Counted from the first letter of the stretch, positions 9,563 through 19,495 are shown. The stretch: DNA of 64,000 nucleotides from Colwellia sp. 12G3 (GCF_002836775.1 NZ_PJAQ01000043.1:275962-339961), one strand, 5' to 3'. Translations and numbers: made by a program. The notes: generated from the letters alone by a model not told the origin.

Positions 9563-9597
9563 GTAACGTGTTACCTATAAGTATCGCGTTACTTTTT
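9563..9597 (+). terminator. Probable terminator after ndpA
   Basis: GTAACGTG pairs with CGCGTTAC (8 bp, one G-T) across a 14-base loop and is followed directly by five T. It lies 43 bases past the ndpA stop. Confidence 0.55.
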
Positions 9598-9697
9598 ATG
9601 CTGACTCTAGTTAATGAAAATAAATACATATAAAACAGCGGTCTAGGCTTAAGTAATAGTTAACTCGCTGTGATCATACAATATTGGAAATACAAAC

Positions 9698-10765
9698 ATG
9701 ACAAATGAAAGCAATACCTCAAATCATACCTTAAGTAACACCTTAACTATCGCTCGACCGGATGATTGGCACGTACATTTACGCGATGGCGCCGTATTAA
9801 AAAACACCGTAGCTGATATTAGTCGTTATTTTGGTAGAGCTATTGTGATGCCAAATTTAGTACCACCAGTAACGAATGCCGCCTTAGCAAAAAGTTATTA
9901 TGAGCGAATTATGGCTGCAGCACCAAGCGCGCATTTCAAGCCATTAATGGTGTTATATCTAACAGATAAAACCAGTGCAGAAGATATTATTGAAGCGAAA
10001 GAATCTGGTTTAGTTTATGCCGCAAAATTATATCCTGCTGGTGCAACGACCAACTCATCATCGGGTGTTACGGATGTTGCTAACTTAACTGACGTATTTG
10101 CAGCAATGCAATCAGTGGGTATGCCACTATTAATTCACGGTGAAGTAACGGCTAGTGATATTGATATCTTCGATAGAGAACAAGTGTTCATCGATACAAT
10201 CTTACAACCGTTAGTTGCTAACTACCCAAATCTTAAAATTGTTTTAGAGCATATCACCACTAAAAATGCGGTAGATTTTGTTAAAGCGGCGGGTGACAAT
10301 GTTGGCGCTACAATTACGGTTCACCACTTATTGTACAACCGTAATCACATGTTAGTCGGTGGTATTCGTCCACATTACTTCTGTTTACCTATTTTAAAAC
10401 GTAATACACATCAACAGGCATTGATAGAAGCAGCGACGAGCGGCGACAAAAAATTCTTCTTAGGTACTGATTCTGCACCACATGCACAACAAGCCAAAGA
10501 GTCAGCATGTGGTTGCGCTGGTGTTTATTCTGCCCATGCAGCTGTTGAGTTGTATGCTGAAGTATTCGAGCAAGAAAATGCTTTAGATAAATTAGAAGCG
10601 TTTGCCAGCCTTAATGGTGCAAACTTTTATCAATTACCGGTAAACACAGATACAATTACGTTAGTTAAAAAAGCATGGCAAGTACCAGCAACAATGACCT
10701 TTGGTGATGATGTTGTTGTACCTGTTCGTGCCAATGAAGATATTTTGTGGCAAATAGAAGGTTAA
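9698..10765 (+). CDS. pyrC: Dihydroorotase (homodimeric class II type)
   Basis: A 355-residue enzyme of de novo pyrimidine synthesis that interconverts N-carbamoyl-aspartate and dihydroorotate in the cytoplasm. The metal and catalytic motifs are clear: [10 protein letters not shown] near the N-terminus, [15 protein letters not shown] with the carbamylated lysine, [20 protein letters not shown] and GTDSAPHA. The length fits E. coli PyrC (348). It carries about 12 extra polar residues at the N-terminus. It stands alone among the pyr genes, as is usual in gammaproteobacteria. The ATG at 9698 is preceded only by a weak GGAAA about 11 bases upstream. Confidence 0.96.
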   Translation: MTNESNTSNHTLSNTLTIARPDDWHVHLRDGAVLKNTVADISRYFGRAIVMPNLVPPVTNAALAKSYYERIMAAAPSAHFKPLMVLYLTDKTSAEDIIEAKESGLVYAAKLYPAGATTNSSSGVTDVANLTDVFAAMQSVGMPLLIHGEVTASDIDIFDREQVFIDTILQPLVANYPNLKIVLEHITTKNAVDFVKAAGDNVGATITVHHLLYNRNHMLVGGIRPHYFCLPILKRNTHQQALIEAATSGDKKFFLGTDSAPHAQQAKESACGCAGVYSAHAAVELYAEVFEQENALDKLEAFASLNGANFYQLPVNTDTITLVKKAWQVPATMTFGDDVVVPVRANEDILWQIEG

Positions 10766-10890
10766 CTTGTTCCTCAGCTTTAGACTTTTATCTTATTAAA
10801 GAAGAAGCTAAAGCTTGGAAACTGAATAAGTTACCCCGTAGACATGATTAGAAAGTAAAGCTCTGTTTAAATTAAGGATAAAGTAAAAAA

Positions 10891-11781
10891 ATGCAATTAT
10901 TTGTAGATGATCTTACCGTTATTGATTTTTCATACCTGTGCAAAGAGCGCGGTATTGTTGGTGAGAGCTGGATTGTTGACGTATTACTCGACGGGTCGTT
11001 AAATGAAATGAGTATGGTGCTAGATTTTGCCGTGGTTAAAAAGCAAATCAAAGCCATTATAGATGATGCCGTTGACCATAAACTGTTATTGCCTATTCAA
11101 GAGCAAGCCTTAACCTTGGCTGACTCGCCGCATAATGATGGCCATCAAACGGTTGACTTTATCAGTGATGCAGCTAGTTATTATTTACAATCTCCAGCAT
11201 GTGCTTTTGCCTCGATAGACAGTTTAACCATCACAGTACCCGCGGTAACTAAACACCTTACGGCTATTATTTTGACGCACTTGCCAGATAATGTGCAAGG
11301 TTTGACCTTAGTGTTGCGCCCTGAAAATATTCCTACGGATTATTATCATTATACCCATGGCTTAAAATTGCATGATGGCAATTGCCAACGTATCGCACAT
11401 GGCCATAGATCTAAAATTCAAATCTTAGTTGATGATAAAAGAGACGCTACATTAGAAGCTGCATGGTGCAAGCGCTGGCAAGATATTTATATTGCCAGTG
11501 AAGCCGATAGAATTTCTGTCGACGATATTGAGTTATCTGCTCAAGCAATAAACAATTTAACACCCGATCATCAATATTTTAGTTACCATGCGCCGCAAGG
11601 TCGATTTGACATCGCCGTTGACCGCAAAGTCCTTGATGTCGTTGATTGTGATTCAACGGTAGAATTGTTAGCTGATTTTATTTTAAGACAAGTCAAGGCC
11701 GAACATCCTGAACTAGTAAATAACGAAATAAAGGTTATTGCCTATGAAGGTGTAGCTAAAGGGGCAATTGTTCATGGTTAA
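10891..11781 (+). CDS. 6-pyruvoyl-tetrahydropterin synthase / QueD-like protein, two-domain
   Basis: 296 residues with two PTPS/6-carboxytetrahydropterin-synthase-like halves. The N-terminal half has LNEMSMVLDFAVVKK, the family's M-V-x-DF strand, and DHKLLL. The C-terminal half has DGNCQRIAHGHRSKI, which matches the zinc- and substrate-binding C-x4-HGH stretch, and DHQYFSYHAPQGR. Normal QueD proteins are single-domain (about 120 residues), so this is a tandem version seen in some marine gammaproteobacteria. The zinc ligands are split between the halves, and it is uncertain whether it makes queuosine precursor or another pterin. It overlaps the following M23 peptidase gene by 8 bases, suggesting cotranscription. 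Confidence 0.72.
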   Translation: MQLFVDDLTVIDFSYLCKERGIVGESWIVDVLLDGSLNEMSMVLDFAVVKKQIKAIIDDAVDHKLLLPIQEQALTLADSPHNDGHQTVDFISDAASYYLQSPACAFASIDSLTITVPAVTKHLTAIILTHLPDNVQGLTLVLRPENIPTDYYHYTHGLKLHDGNCQRIAHGHRSKIQILVDDKRDATLEAAWCKRWQDIYIASEADRISVDDIELSAQAINNLTPDHQYFSYHAPQGRFDIAVDRKVLDVVDCDSTVELLADFILRQVKAEHPELVNNEIKVIAYEGVAKGAIVHG

Positions 11782-12664
11782 CTCTTTAACAGATAATTTA
11801 CGTAATTCCTTAACGAGTTACTTAGGTAATAAATTAAGCCAAACGCTAATCGCATTGGCACTGGTGAGTTGTTTTACTGTTAGTTATCAAGTATCGGCCG
11901 CTAAAGAAGCGATAGCATTAACCGGTGAAGTTAAGCAAGGCGGTTTAATGGTGGGTAAAACACTTGCCCAAAATACCGTCACCTTAAATGGCAAAACAAT
12001 CACTGTTTCAAACAAGGGTGATTTCACCTTTGGCTTTTCTCGTGATGATATACAAAGTTATCAACTCGTCATTACATCAGTTAATGGTGATCGGGTGGAG
12101 AAAACATTAACGCCACAAAAACGCAGTTATAATATTCAGCGTATTGAGGGCATTAAAAAAAGCATAATGCAGCCAGATCCTAAAGCTGTTGCCCGAGCGC
12201 AACTCGATAGTAAGCAAGTTAAAACAGCTCGAAAAGTAGCGAGCTCACTTAACTATTTTGCCCATGGTTTTGTTGCCCCCATTGAAGGTACAATCACTGG
12301 CGTTTATGGCAGCCAACGTGTTTATAATGGCGTGCCTAAAAATCCACACTTTGGTTTAGATTACGCTGGTAAAACGGGCGATCCGGTAAAAGCTCCAGCA
12401 TCGGGTACGGTATTACTGTGGGTACCCGATATGTTTTACTCCGGTGGTACCATGATTATTGATCATGGTCAGGGCGTGAGCTCCACCTTTTTACACCTAA
12501 GTAACTCGTATGTAAAACAAGGTGATAAGATTAAACAAGGGCAGGTAGTCGCAGCAGTTGGTAAAAGCGGCAGAGCAACCGGACCTCATTTAGATTGGCG
12601 CATTAACTGGTTCGATGTAAAAATTGACCCCGCACTAGTGCTAAAAATACAACCTCTTCATTAA
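11774..12664 (+). CDS. M23-family (LytM-type) peptidase, exported
   Basis: A 296-residue protein with an N-terminal signal anchor (hydrophobic stretch LSQTLIALALVSCFTVSYQ), a middle beta domain and a C-terminal M23 metallopeptidase domain: HFGLDYAGKTGDPVKAPASG (H-x3-D), then FLHLS and GPHLDWRINWF supplying the remaining zinc and catalytic histidines. All the canonical residues are present, so it is probably an active peptidoglycan endopeptidase in the periplasm. The frame extends to a TTG at 11768, but the ATG at 11774, overlapping the previous stop, is preferred. The SMC gene starts 38 bases downstream. Confidence 0.88.
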   Translation: MVNSLTDNLRNSLTSYLGNKLSQTLIALALVSCFTVSYQVSAAKEAIALTGEVKQGGLMVGKTLAQNTVTLNGKTITVSNKGDFTFGFSRDDIQSYQLVITSVNGDRVEKTLTPQKRSYNIQRIEGIKKSIMQPDPKAVARAQLDSKQVKTARKVASSLNYFAHGFVAPIEGTITGVYGSQRVYNGVPKNPHFGLDYAGKTGDPVKAPASGTVLLWVPDMFYSGGTMIIDHGQGVSSTFLHLSNSYVKQGDKIKQGQVVAAVGKSGRATGPHLDWRINWFDVKIDPALVLKIQPLH

Positions 12665-12702
12665 CTTTACCTCAACTCATTAATCTTTTCTAAGGTCACA
12701 CT

Positions 12703-15700
12703 ATGGCAGAACATGGCTACTCGCTGCTACGCATTATTATTATTGATAGTTTTTGGCAAGGACAAGTAAACGAACTTGATCTAACGGGTCACACTCAACT
12801 TGAAGGAACAAACGGCGCAGGTAAAACCTCGCTCATGCGATTGTTACCTCTTTTTTATGGCATGCGACCTAGTGATATTGTTAGTAAGGTTGACCAAGCG
12901 AAAAACTTTGCCGACTTTTACTTACCACGCGAGTCCAGTATTTTAGTGTACGAATACGCAAGACCCTTTGGACAAAAATGCCAAGTGTTAGCCACCAGTG
13001 ATGGCAGGGGTGTGCACTTTAAGTTTATTGATGCTGCTTACGACAGTCAGCATTTTATTGCCAGTATTACCGGTAGCAAAGCTAAACCTTTTACACTTAA
13101 CGAAATAGAAAAAAACTATCGTAATATGGGTAAAGAAAGCTCCAAATTTTTAGGCATAGATAAATACCGTCAAGTTATTCAAAATTTGCGCAGTGGTCGT
13201 AAACACAAAGAAATAAGATTACTACAAAACCGTTTTTCTTTTAGTGAGCAAGCCTGCCCGCATATTGATAAAGTAATTAACGGCACCATAGAAAAAAATC
13301 TAGATTTTGAAGCGGTTAAACGTATGTTAGTGGCCATTGCCAGTGATCATCTTGCCCGTGACACCCTTGATGAAAAAGAACAGCTCAGTTTAAATAAAGC
13401 CGACATTACTAACTGGCTTGCTGATATTCAAGCGAGTCGCGCTATAAAAAAAGTAGCAGATAAAATATCTGTTTGGCAAAACGACTTTAGTGCCTTTGCA
13501 AGTTTAGTCAATAAGTTACAACATCTTCATGCTGAGATAATAGCGCATCAACAGCGCCTAGAAGTTAAACAGCAACAACGGGATGAACTTAAAAAGAGTA
13601 GTATTGAAACCCGCGGTAAACTTGAAAGTGAATTAGCAAATACAACCGAACAATATCAAAAAGCCTTGTTTGATCTCATTGCGAAAATTGAAGCTGATTT
13701 AAGTAAAATTGATTTACTCGATGAAGATAAACTTAACTTTGATGACGATGATGCCAGTAGCTATCAAATAAAAGCCGAGCAAGCCCCCCAAATTCAAGCT
13801 GAACTGAATGAAGTGATAGCCGTTATTGATGCATTTGAAGGGAATATCAGTAAAATAGGGCAAAAATTCGATAAGCTTATTCAGCAAATGGAAGTAGAAA
13901 AGCTTAAAGCTATCAACAGTAACAAAGAAAAATATTCCCTAATTGCGACTCAGTCTAATGAACAATTATCACACATTAATGAAGTGTTTCATCAGCAAGA
14001 GCATGCCCTTAATGCCCAGTTGCATAAAGAAGAGCTTAAACTGCAAAAAGATCAGCAAATCATACAACATCAATTAGATACGGCTAATCAACAACTTAAC
14101 CAGCCAATAATACCAGCGCAATTATCTATTGATATAGAAGCTAACATTGACGCATTAGCGCACGCTCAGCAAAATACTAATCAACTGGTACAACAGGCAT
14201 CTGAATTACAAAAACAACAATATCAACTAGAAAAACAGCAGGATCATCAGCTTACACAACGCAGTGACGTTAATCGATATGCGGAACAATTACGACAAGA
14301 TTACCACCAGGTTGAATTACAACTATTGCCTCAAGCCGACTCTTTACATCATTATCTTATAAATGAACCTCAAGCCACTAATTGGCAAGACACTATTGGT
14401 CGTTTGCTAACAACCGATCAATTATCGCGCTCTGATCTAAATCCACAGTGGCTAGAAAACAGCACCGATAGTAACGCACCAGCAAGTCTTTATGGTTTAT
14501 CGATAGATTTACAACAACTACCTTGTAACGATTCTTTATTTTTAGACGAAGTTCAGCTGCGAGAAAAGCGCCAAGTTATTGAAAATAAGTTACAAACACA
14601 AACAGATAAAATTTCACAGCTTGATGAGCAATTAAAATTTATTGCCAAAGAAATTAGTCAGCTAAAAGTTACTGTAACTGAACAAGCACAAAGCTTGAAT
14701 CAGCAACAGCTAACGTTAGGGCAATTGAAAACGCAGCAAGAAAGCTTGATGGTTAAAAAACAGCTCGCCATAAAAGCACATCGCCAAACCATAGAAACAC
14801 AATTACAAACATTTACTCAACAATTAAAAGCCCTTGAGAAAAAGCAGCTTAACTTTGAAGAGAATAAAACGGAACAACTACATGAACTTACAAACGATAA
14901 GTTAGAAAAAAGTATGGTGGTTGAAAGTGATAGAGACAATCAGTTAACGCTATTGTCTGAGCAACTATCAACACTGCTCAGTAATACAAAACAGCGTTTA
15001 ACGGACCTTAAAAAGCAGCAAGCTATTGATATTGAAAAACTTGATCCTGAAGGTGAAGTAGATAAACGCATTGCCAAACGGGTGAACTTAGAAAAAGACT
15101 TACTGCAATGTTCAGTCTTTGCCCAAAAGGCGCGCGACTATAACAGCTTTATGAATGAGCGTTATTGTCATCGTGATGCCTTAGCTGAAGAAAATCAAAA
15201 CCGAAAAATCATCAAACGTAATATAGAAACAAATTATGAAGATAGTCGTATTGAACTATCGACTAAAATTAACGATTTAAAACAGTTAATTAGAAAAAAC
15301 AATCAAGAAAAACAAGCTACTGATGATTTATTAGTGCAACTTAATGATAATAAACGTTTAAGTGAAATGTCTGCGATCAATAGTGAGTTTTGTCAGCAAG
15401 AGCCCGCAAACCAAGCAGATTTAACCGTTAACTTTTTCCATGATTATTATCAACAGTTTAAGACGATTGAAAAACGCTTGGCTAGTCAGCTAAATACTTT
15501 TAGTGAACGTTTTAGAAAAGATCACTCGGGTAGTGAGCTTTTCGAAAACTGGCAAAAGCTATTGCATGACAACGATAACTATTCCGGTGCAAAAGCACTC
15601 TTTAAATATCGTGAACCCATTAGCGAGTTATTAAATAGCGCCGATCAAAAGCAGCAAAGCACTTATCAACTGGTGACAGTCAATGCCACCATGATCAACG

Positions 15701-16461
15701 AGTTTTATCAGCACATCGAAAACTTTGGTCGTAATATAAAACGTATTGGTAAATTATTATCAACCAAAGTTACTGCATTAGCGCATTTTGAAGCGTTGGC
15801 TGATATCAATGTCACTACGGTAATGAAGCAAGAAGAGCTCGATTACTGGGGACCATTGCAAAAATTTGCCGAAGTTTTTGAGCTGTATAAAGATCAATTA
15901 CGCGATGGACTTGGCGAAGTACCCGATGATTTAGTCTTCGCTATGCAAAAATTGGCAAGTTATTTACCCAATGAAGGCTTTGTTTTAGCGCACAACAATT
16001 TGTTTGATTTAGAGTTTACTATTGTCGAAAAAGGGCAAGTAAAACATGCGCGTAATGCGAAACAACTTAAAAAGGTCAGTTCAACGGGCTTATCCTATTT
16101 AGCTATGTTGTCTTTATTTGCTGGTTTGTTAGCCATGTTACGTGGTGACAGCAAACATGCGAGCCAAATAATTCTACCGGTAGATGAATTAGGTGAACTC
16201 GCAGCTGAAAATATAGATCTTTTACTAAAAATGTTTAATGACAACCATATTAGTATGTTATCGGCTTCTCCATCAACAGACCGTCATATTTTATCTTTAT
16301 ATAATCGTCATTATAAATTAAAAGATAATAAAATTTATCATGCCGATATTCCGCAATCTCGTTTAGATGAGTTATTAGCGCAGCGTAATAAGGCAGCAAA
16401 CATTACACAACAAGAGCCAGGACAAGATCCTGAAAAAGAGACTGCAGGGGAGTTAAGTTAA
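12703..16461 (+). CDS. SMC-like ATPase of a Wadjet/MksB-type condensin (JetC-like)
   Basis: A 1252-residue SMC-family motor. Walker A is GTNGAGKT at residues 35-42. A long Gln/Glu/Lys-rich coiled coil runs from roughly 250 to 1000, with a central break that should be the hinge. The C-terminal head holds the signature-like STGLSYLAMLSLFAGLL and the Walker B segment IILPVDELGEL with D1161-E1162. In MukB, MksB and JetC complexes this subunit extrudes DNA loops using ATP. Homology to these is inferred from the head motifs, the size and the neighbours. The stop TAA shares a base with the next gene's ATG, so the partner is translationally coupled. The gene lies 38 bases after the M23 peptidase and may be cotranscribed with it. 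Confidence 0.85.
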   Translation: MAEHGYSLLRIIIIDSFWQGQVNELDLTGHTQLEGTNGAGKTSLMRLLPLFYGMRPSDIVSKVDQAKNFADFYLPRESSILVYEYARPFGQKCQVLATSDGRGVHFKFIDAAYDSQHFIASITGSKAKPFTLNEIEKNYRNMGKESSKFLGIDKYRQVIQNLRSGRKHKEIRLLQNRFSFSEQACPHIDKVINGTIEKNLDFEAVKRMLVAIASDHLARDTLDEKEQLSLNKADITNWLADIQASRAIKKVADKISVWQNDFSAFASLVNKLQHLHAEIIAHQQRLEVKQQQRDELKKSSIETRGKLESELANTTEQYQKALFDLIAKIEADLSKIDLLDEDKLNFDDDDASSYQIKAEQAPQIQAELNEVIAVIDAFEGNISKIGQKFDKLIQQMEVEKLKAINSNKEKYSLIATQSNEQLSHINEVFHQQEHALNAQLHKEELKLQKDQQIIQHQLDTANQQLNQPIIPAQLSIDIEANIDALAHAQQNTNQLVQQASELQKQQYQLEKQQDHQLTQRSDVNRYAEQLRQDYHQVELQLLPQADSLHHYLINEPQATNWQDTIGRLLTTDQLSRSDLNPQWLENSTDSNAPASLYGLSIDLQQLPCNDSLFLDEVQLREKRQVIENKLQTQTDKISQLDEQLKFIAKEISQLKVTVTEQAQSLNQQQLTLGQLKTQQESLMVKKQLAIKAHRQTIETQLQTFTQQLKALEKKQLNFEENKTEQLHELTNDKLEKSMVVESDRDNQLTLLSEQLSTLLSNTKQRLTDLKKQQAIDIEKLDPEGEVDKRIAKRVNLEKDLLQCSVFAQKARDYNSFMNERYCHRDALAEENQNRKIIKRNIETNYEDSRIELSTKINDLKQLIRKNNQEKQATDDLLVQLNDNKRLSEMSAINSEFCQQEPANQADLTVNFFHDYYQQFKTIEKRLASQLNTFSERFRKDHSGSELFENWQKLLHDNDNYSGAKALFKYREPISELLNSADQKQQSTYQLVTVNATMINEFYQHIENFGRNIKRIGKLLSTKVTALAHFEALADINVTTVMKQEELDYWGPLQKFAEVFELYKDQLRDGLGEVPDDLVFAMQKLASYLPNEGFVLAHNNLFDLEFTIVEKGQVKHARNAKQLKKVSSTGLSYLAMLSLFAGLLAMLRGDSKHASQIILPVDELGELAAENIDLLLKMFNDNHISMLSASPSTDRHILSLYNRHYKLKDNKIYHADIPQSRLDELLAQRNKAANITQQEPGQDPEKETAGELS

Positions 16462-17084
16462 TGTTTAAACAAACTATTCAAAAGCTACTCTGTGGCGCTG
16501 TTATTTGTCAAACGGCTTATGAAGCTGAATATCTCTACTTAAAAGCGGAAAGTCAAAACGATAAAGTGAATGATTTTTTATCTAATTTGGATAGAAAACT
16601 TACCTATCTTGATAGTGCTGATGCTTATTACTGTACCTTTAATCAAGTGGATGATAATAATCATCACGATCTCAGTATTCTATTTACTGAAATGCGTAAT
16701 ACTTTTAGGCCTTTAGTTGAGTTTTTAGATTTATTGTTAACGGCCACGCAAGCTGATTTACCTATTCGAGCTAAATCAGTACTTAATATTAATGAATTAT
16801 TCGAACCCTTTGAACATGATCAAACGCTGAGTGAACAATTACGTCGGTTAACATCGATAAAACCGTTCAAGACAAATAAAACAGAAACGCGTGAACAACT
16901 CGTAATGGTTTTTCAAAAGCTTGAAGAAATGCAGTATTTTGTTCGTAAAAATACTGGCAGCAGTAGATATTACGCTACAGCACGTTTTGACTTGATTTAT
17001 TTACTGATAGAATTCTTAAACGATGCCGAGCTTGTCAGTTTGCCTGAACAAGAGAAAAGCCAACAAGACGAGCTATTATTCTAA
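16461..17084 (+). CDS. KITE-like subunit (MukE/MksE/JetB-like)
   Basis: A 207-residue acidic protein with no enzyme motif. Its position directly after the SMC gene (TAATG overlap), its size and its helical, winged-helix-like composition fit the KITE subunit that bridges kleisin and SMC heads in MukBEF, MksBEF and JetABC complexes. The sequence ends in an acidic Gln-rich tail. The call rests mainly on context; sequence similarity alone does not let me separate MksE from JetB. Confidence 0.65.
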   Translation: MFKQTIQKLLCGAVICQTAYEAEYLYLKAESQNDKVNDFLSNLDRKLTYLDSADAYYCTFNQVDDNNHHDLSILFTEMRNTFRPLVEFLDLLLTATQADLPIRAKSVLNINELFEPFEHDQTLSEQLRRLTSIKPFKTNKTETREQLVMVFQKLEEMQYFVRKNTGSSRYYATARFDLIYLLIEFLNDAELVSLPEQEKSQQDELLF

Positions 17085-17121
17085 TGAAAAGTTTTAATAA
17101 AAGCTTTAATGGAGAATTATA

Positions 17122-18393
17122 ATGGCTGGTTTTGATTCTTCACAAGTTGCCACTTTGCTCAGACAAATTGGCGCATATAATGACTTACTAGCTAGTGCCT
17201 ATGTTTATGGCTCGATAGCGAGTGATGAGCAAGATGCTAACACCATTAGTTTGTTACATAAATCGGGTTTGATCAGACCCGATGAATCTCCTGGTGAATA
17301 TCGAGTAACTACCGATCTTAAACGCATGTTAAATCGACTAATGCGCAAACAATCAAGTTATCGACAACTTACCGATATGGGGAAAGTGATTGATGCAATT
17401 GATGAAGTGGCAAAAGACTATCAACTGGCGATACAGGCCAAAGAGCAGGAAGATGCCGAGTATTATTTAGATCAACTTGATGATTTACTTTACGAAACCA
17501 AAGACAGTTTAAACAATAATTTAGACAATATGCATTTTGCCATTGTTAGTCAGTTTGGTTTTGTGAATAGTTTATCTAACAAAATACGCCAGAATGAACG
17601 CTATCTTTCACATGCACAAAAACTGCTCAATGAACTTCAGCAAATTGACCCACAAGATTGTTACGAGTGGCTAGATTGGGCATGTCCGAATGAGTTTGCC
17701 CGTAAAATATCGGGTTTTGTCTACTGGTATAATCAAATTTTACCTAAGCTGCGTTTAATTATTGATAACATGCGCATTAGCTTATTCCGCTTACGTAGAG
17801 ATGAAAAACAGGCCAGTCAATTACGAAATATGGCGCGTTTTTTACGTAAACATCCTGAATTTGATCTTGATGAAAACCTATTTGAGCTACCAAACATACC
17901 AGAAACACTAAAATATTCGCCGCCAATGCCGCTGCGAAGTTATGTAGATACGAAGCAAACCGGTATTGAACAACCTTTACTTTTATTGGTGCAATCATTA
18001 CGTAAGCAAGCCGTTGTAACACCGATTAAAGCCAGAACAACCAGTGAAGTTAGCTTTAAACCCATCGAAAATATTGCTGCGGAAGAAGACTTTTTTGAAC
18101 AACAAACAGAATTATTATTCGAGCGCGTGATCATAAATAACTGCGCAGTCTCAGCATTAGGTTTTTACCAAGAGTTTCAAAATACTTGGCTTGAAAAATC
18201 ACAATCTATTGCACCAAAATCTTGGATCGAGTTAGTGTTTAGTTGCTACTGCAAGTTAACTAGCGCACAACAAAATGCATTGAATATAAAAATGAAAGGC
18301 GTTGCTGTTAAAGGTACAACGGATAATTATGGTTATAGTGATGTAGTTATCGAATTAAGATCAGAGTTGAGAGCTGAACTGAGAGCAAGTTAA
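17122..18393 (+). CDS. Kleisin-like subunit (MukF/MksF/JetA-like)
   Basis: A 423-residue helical protein. The N-terminal part (SLLHKSGLIRPDESPGEYR) looks like a winged helix. A long helical middle (about 90-240) resembles the kleisin linker region, and the C-terminal part could be the SMC-cap-binding winged helix. A GGAG ribosome binding site precedes the ATG, 37 bases after the KITE gene. In the Wadjet and MksBEF families the kleisin closes the SMC ring. The final residues are a short repeat of RSELRAEL units (AGTTGAGAGCTGAACTGAGA at the DNA level). Assignment is by size, helical content and operon context. Confidence 0.65.
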   Translation: MAGFDSSQVATLLRQIGAYNDLLASAYVYGSIASDEQDANTISLLHKSGLIRPDESPGEYRVTTDLKRMLNRLMRKQSSYRQLTDMGKVIDAIDEVAKDYQLAIQAKEQEDAEYYLDQLDDLLYETKDSLNNNLDNMHFAIVSQFGFVNSLSNKIRQNERYLSHAQKLLNELQQIDPQDCYEWLDWACPNEFARKISGFVYWYNQILPKLRLIIDNMRISLFRLRRDEKQASQLRNMARFLRKHPEFDLDENLFELPNIPETLKYSPPMPLRSYVDTKQTGIEQPLLLLVQSLRKQAVVTPIKARTTSEVSFKPIENIAAEEDFFEQQTELLFERVIINNCAVSALGFYQEFQNTWLEKSQSIAPKSWIELVFSCYCKLTSAQQNALNIKMKGVAVKGTTDNYGYSDVVIELRSELRAELRAS

Positions 18394-18571
18394 TCGCTTA
18401 TGGTTTTAACCTTACTCTGTTACTTGCTACGTTATGTACTTAACAGGTCATTGAAAACGTTGTCTTCGATTTGCTATCGAAGATCCATTATCTTCGCTTG
18501 TATTCCAAAAATACGGTGGGAATACATGAGCCTGTTTAATCCGTTCTACACCGATAGCAAAGGAATGCAAA
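18394..18571 (+). promoter_or_regulatory. Structured spacer before the Toprim gene
   Basis: 178 bases separate the kleisin and Toprim genes although the first three genes are tightly packed. The spacer holds a 7-bp hairpin (CTTCGAT/ATCGAAG, 18464-18482) and a second inverted repeat (GTATTCC/GGAATAC, 18500-18525). Neither is followed by a T run. They could be processing or attenuation structures that lower nuclease expression; this is inference. Confidence 0.35.
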
Positions 18572-19495
18572 ATGAAAGTAACAATCAACAAACAACTTTA
18601 TAATTTCACCCAAGATAAATTACAAAAACATCGGCAGGGTGGCCAAATAAAAAACTCATCCTTAGCAACAAAGCTGTATGAAGAATATAATTTTGGTCAA
18701 TTTGATGTTAATAAACAATGGTTAACCTTTAGTCTCGACAATATTTTAGCTCTAAGTGAAGAAATTAACGGCGTTCTTGGCCTTGATATAAGACAAGATC
18801 CTTATCCTACTAGCGAAGATAGGTTAACCACGTCAGAAAAATCTCGAAATGAAAAAGCGAATAGTTATGCTGTCAGTAAAGAGTTTGTCTTAATTAATAG
18901 TTTATCTGAAGTGAAAATCAACCAAAGCTGCTATAAAATATCACCCTTAACTTCGTTAGGTGCCTATATAAAAGCTGAGGAAATTCAATCTATTGAGCAC
19001 AGTGCTGTTGTTTTAGTTGAAAACCTTGCCGTGATGGCTAACCTCAGTTCAATCAACTTAACCTCCATCGATAATACACTAGATTTAACCCAAGCTTTGT
19101 GGCTTTATCGTGGAGATGTTAAAGCACAACAGACAACTACTACCAGTTATCAATTTTTTCGCCATTTTAAAGGAAACATCCCATTAATTTGTTTTAGTGA
19201 CCTTGACCCTAAAGGCATTGAAATTGCGCTTACCAGTCATGCAGATTTTTGGCTAACCCTTAAAAATACAAACGACGTCACTATGCCATTATTGGGTAAT
19301 GAACAAGAATGGTATAAGCAGAGCGCATCGGTTTCTTATTTATCTGATAAAATGAAGAAATACATAAGCCAAGAAACAGAAAATGTTTGCTGGCAGGGTG
19401 TTTTTAACACGCTCTTAAACCACAGAAAAACCCTGAAACAAGAGCATATGCTTAAACATAAACTCGCCTTAACCTTAATAAGCCTCAAAGAGTAA
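18572..19495 (+). CDS. Toprim nuclease subunit (JetD/MksG-like)
   Basis: 307 residues. The C-terminal half carries the Toprim signature of topoisomerase VI-like nucleases: VVLVEN with the catalytic E150, and CFSDLDPKGIEIA with D210 and D212 (the DxD pair). This matches the DUF2220 part of Wadjet JetD, which cuts plasmid DNA trapped by the JetABC complex. The N-terminal 130 residues would be a shortened DUF3322-like arm; JetD proteins are usually nearer 380-400 residues, so the arm is reduced. A purine-rich AAAGGAATGC precedes the ATG. It follows the SMC, KITE and kleisin genes, which supports the assignment. Confidence 0.75.
   Translation: MKVTINKQLYNFTQDKLQKHRQGGQIKNSSLATKLYEEYNFGQFDVNKQWLTFSLDNILALSEEINGVLGLDIRQDPYPTSEDRLTTSEKSRNEKANSYAVSKEFVLINSLSEVKINQSCYKISPLTSLGAYIKAEEIQSIEHSAVVLVENLAVMANLSSINLTSIDNTLDLTQALWLYRGDVKAQQTTTTSYQFFRHFKGNIPLICFSDLDPKGIEIALTSHADFWLTLKNTNDVTMPLLGNEQEWYKQSASVSYLSDKMKKYISQETENVCWQGVFNTLLNHRKTLKQEHMLKHKLALTLISLKE

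Noticed and set aside
18400..18603. A 67-codon frame between the kleisin and Toprim genes
   Set aside because: Overlaps the Toprim start in another frame, has no ribosome site and reads as low-complexity hydrophobic sequence.
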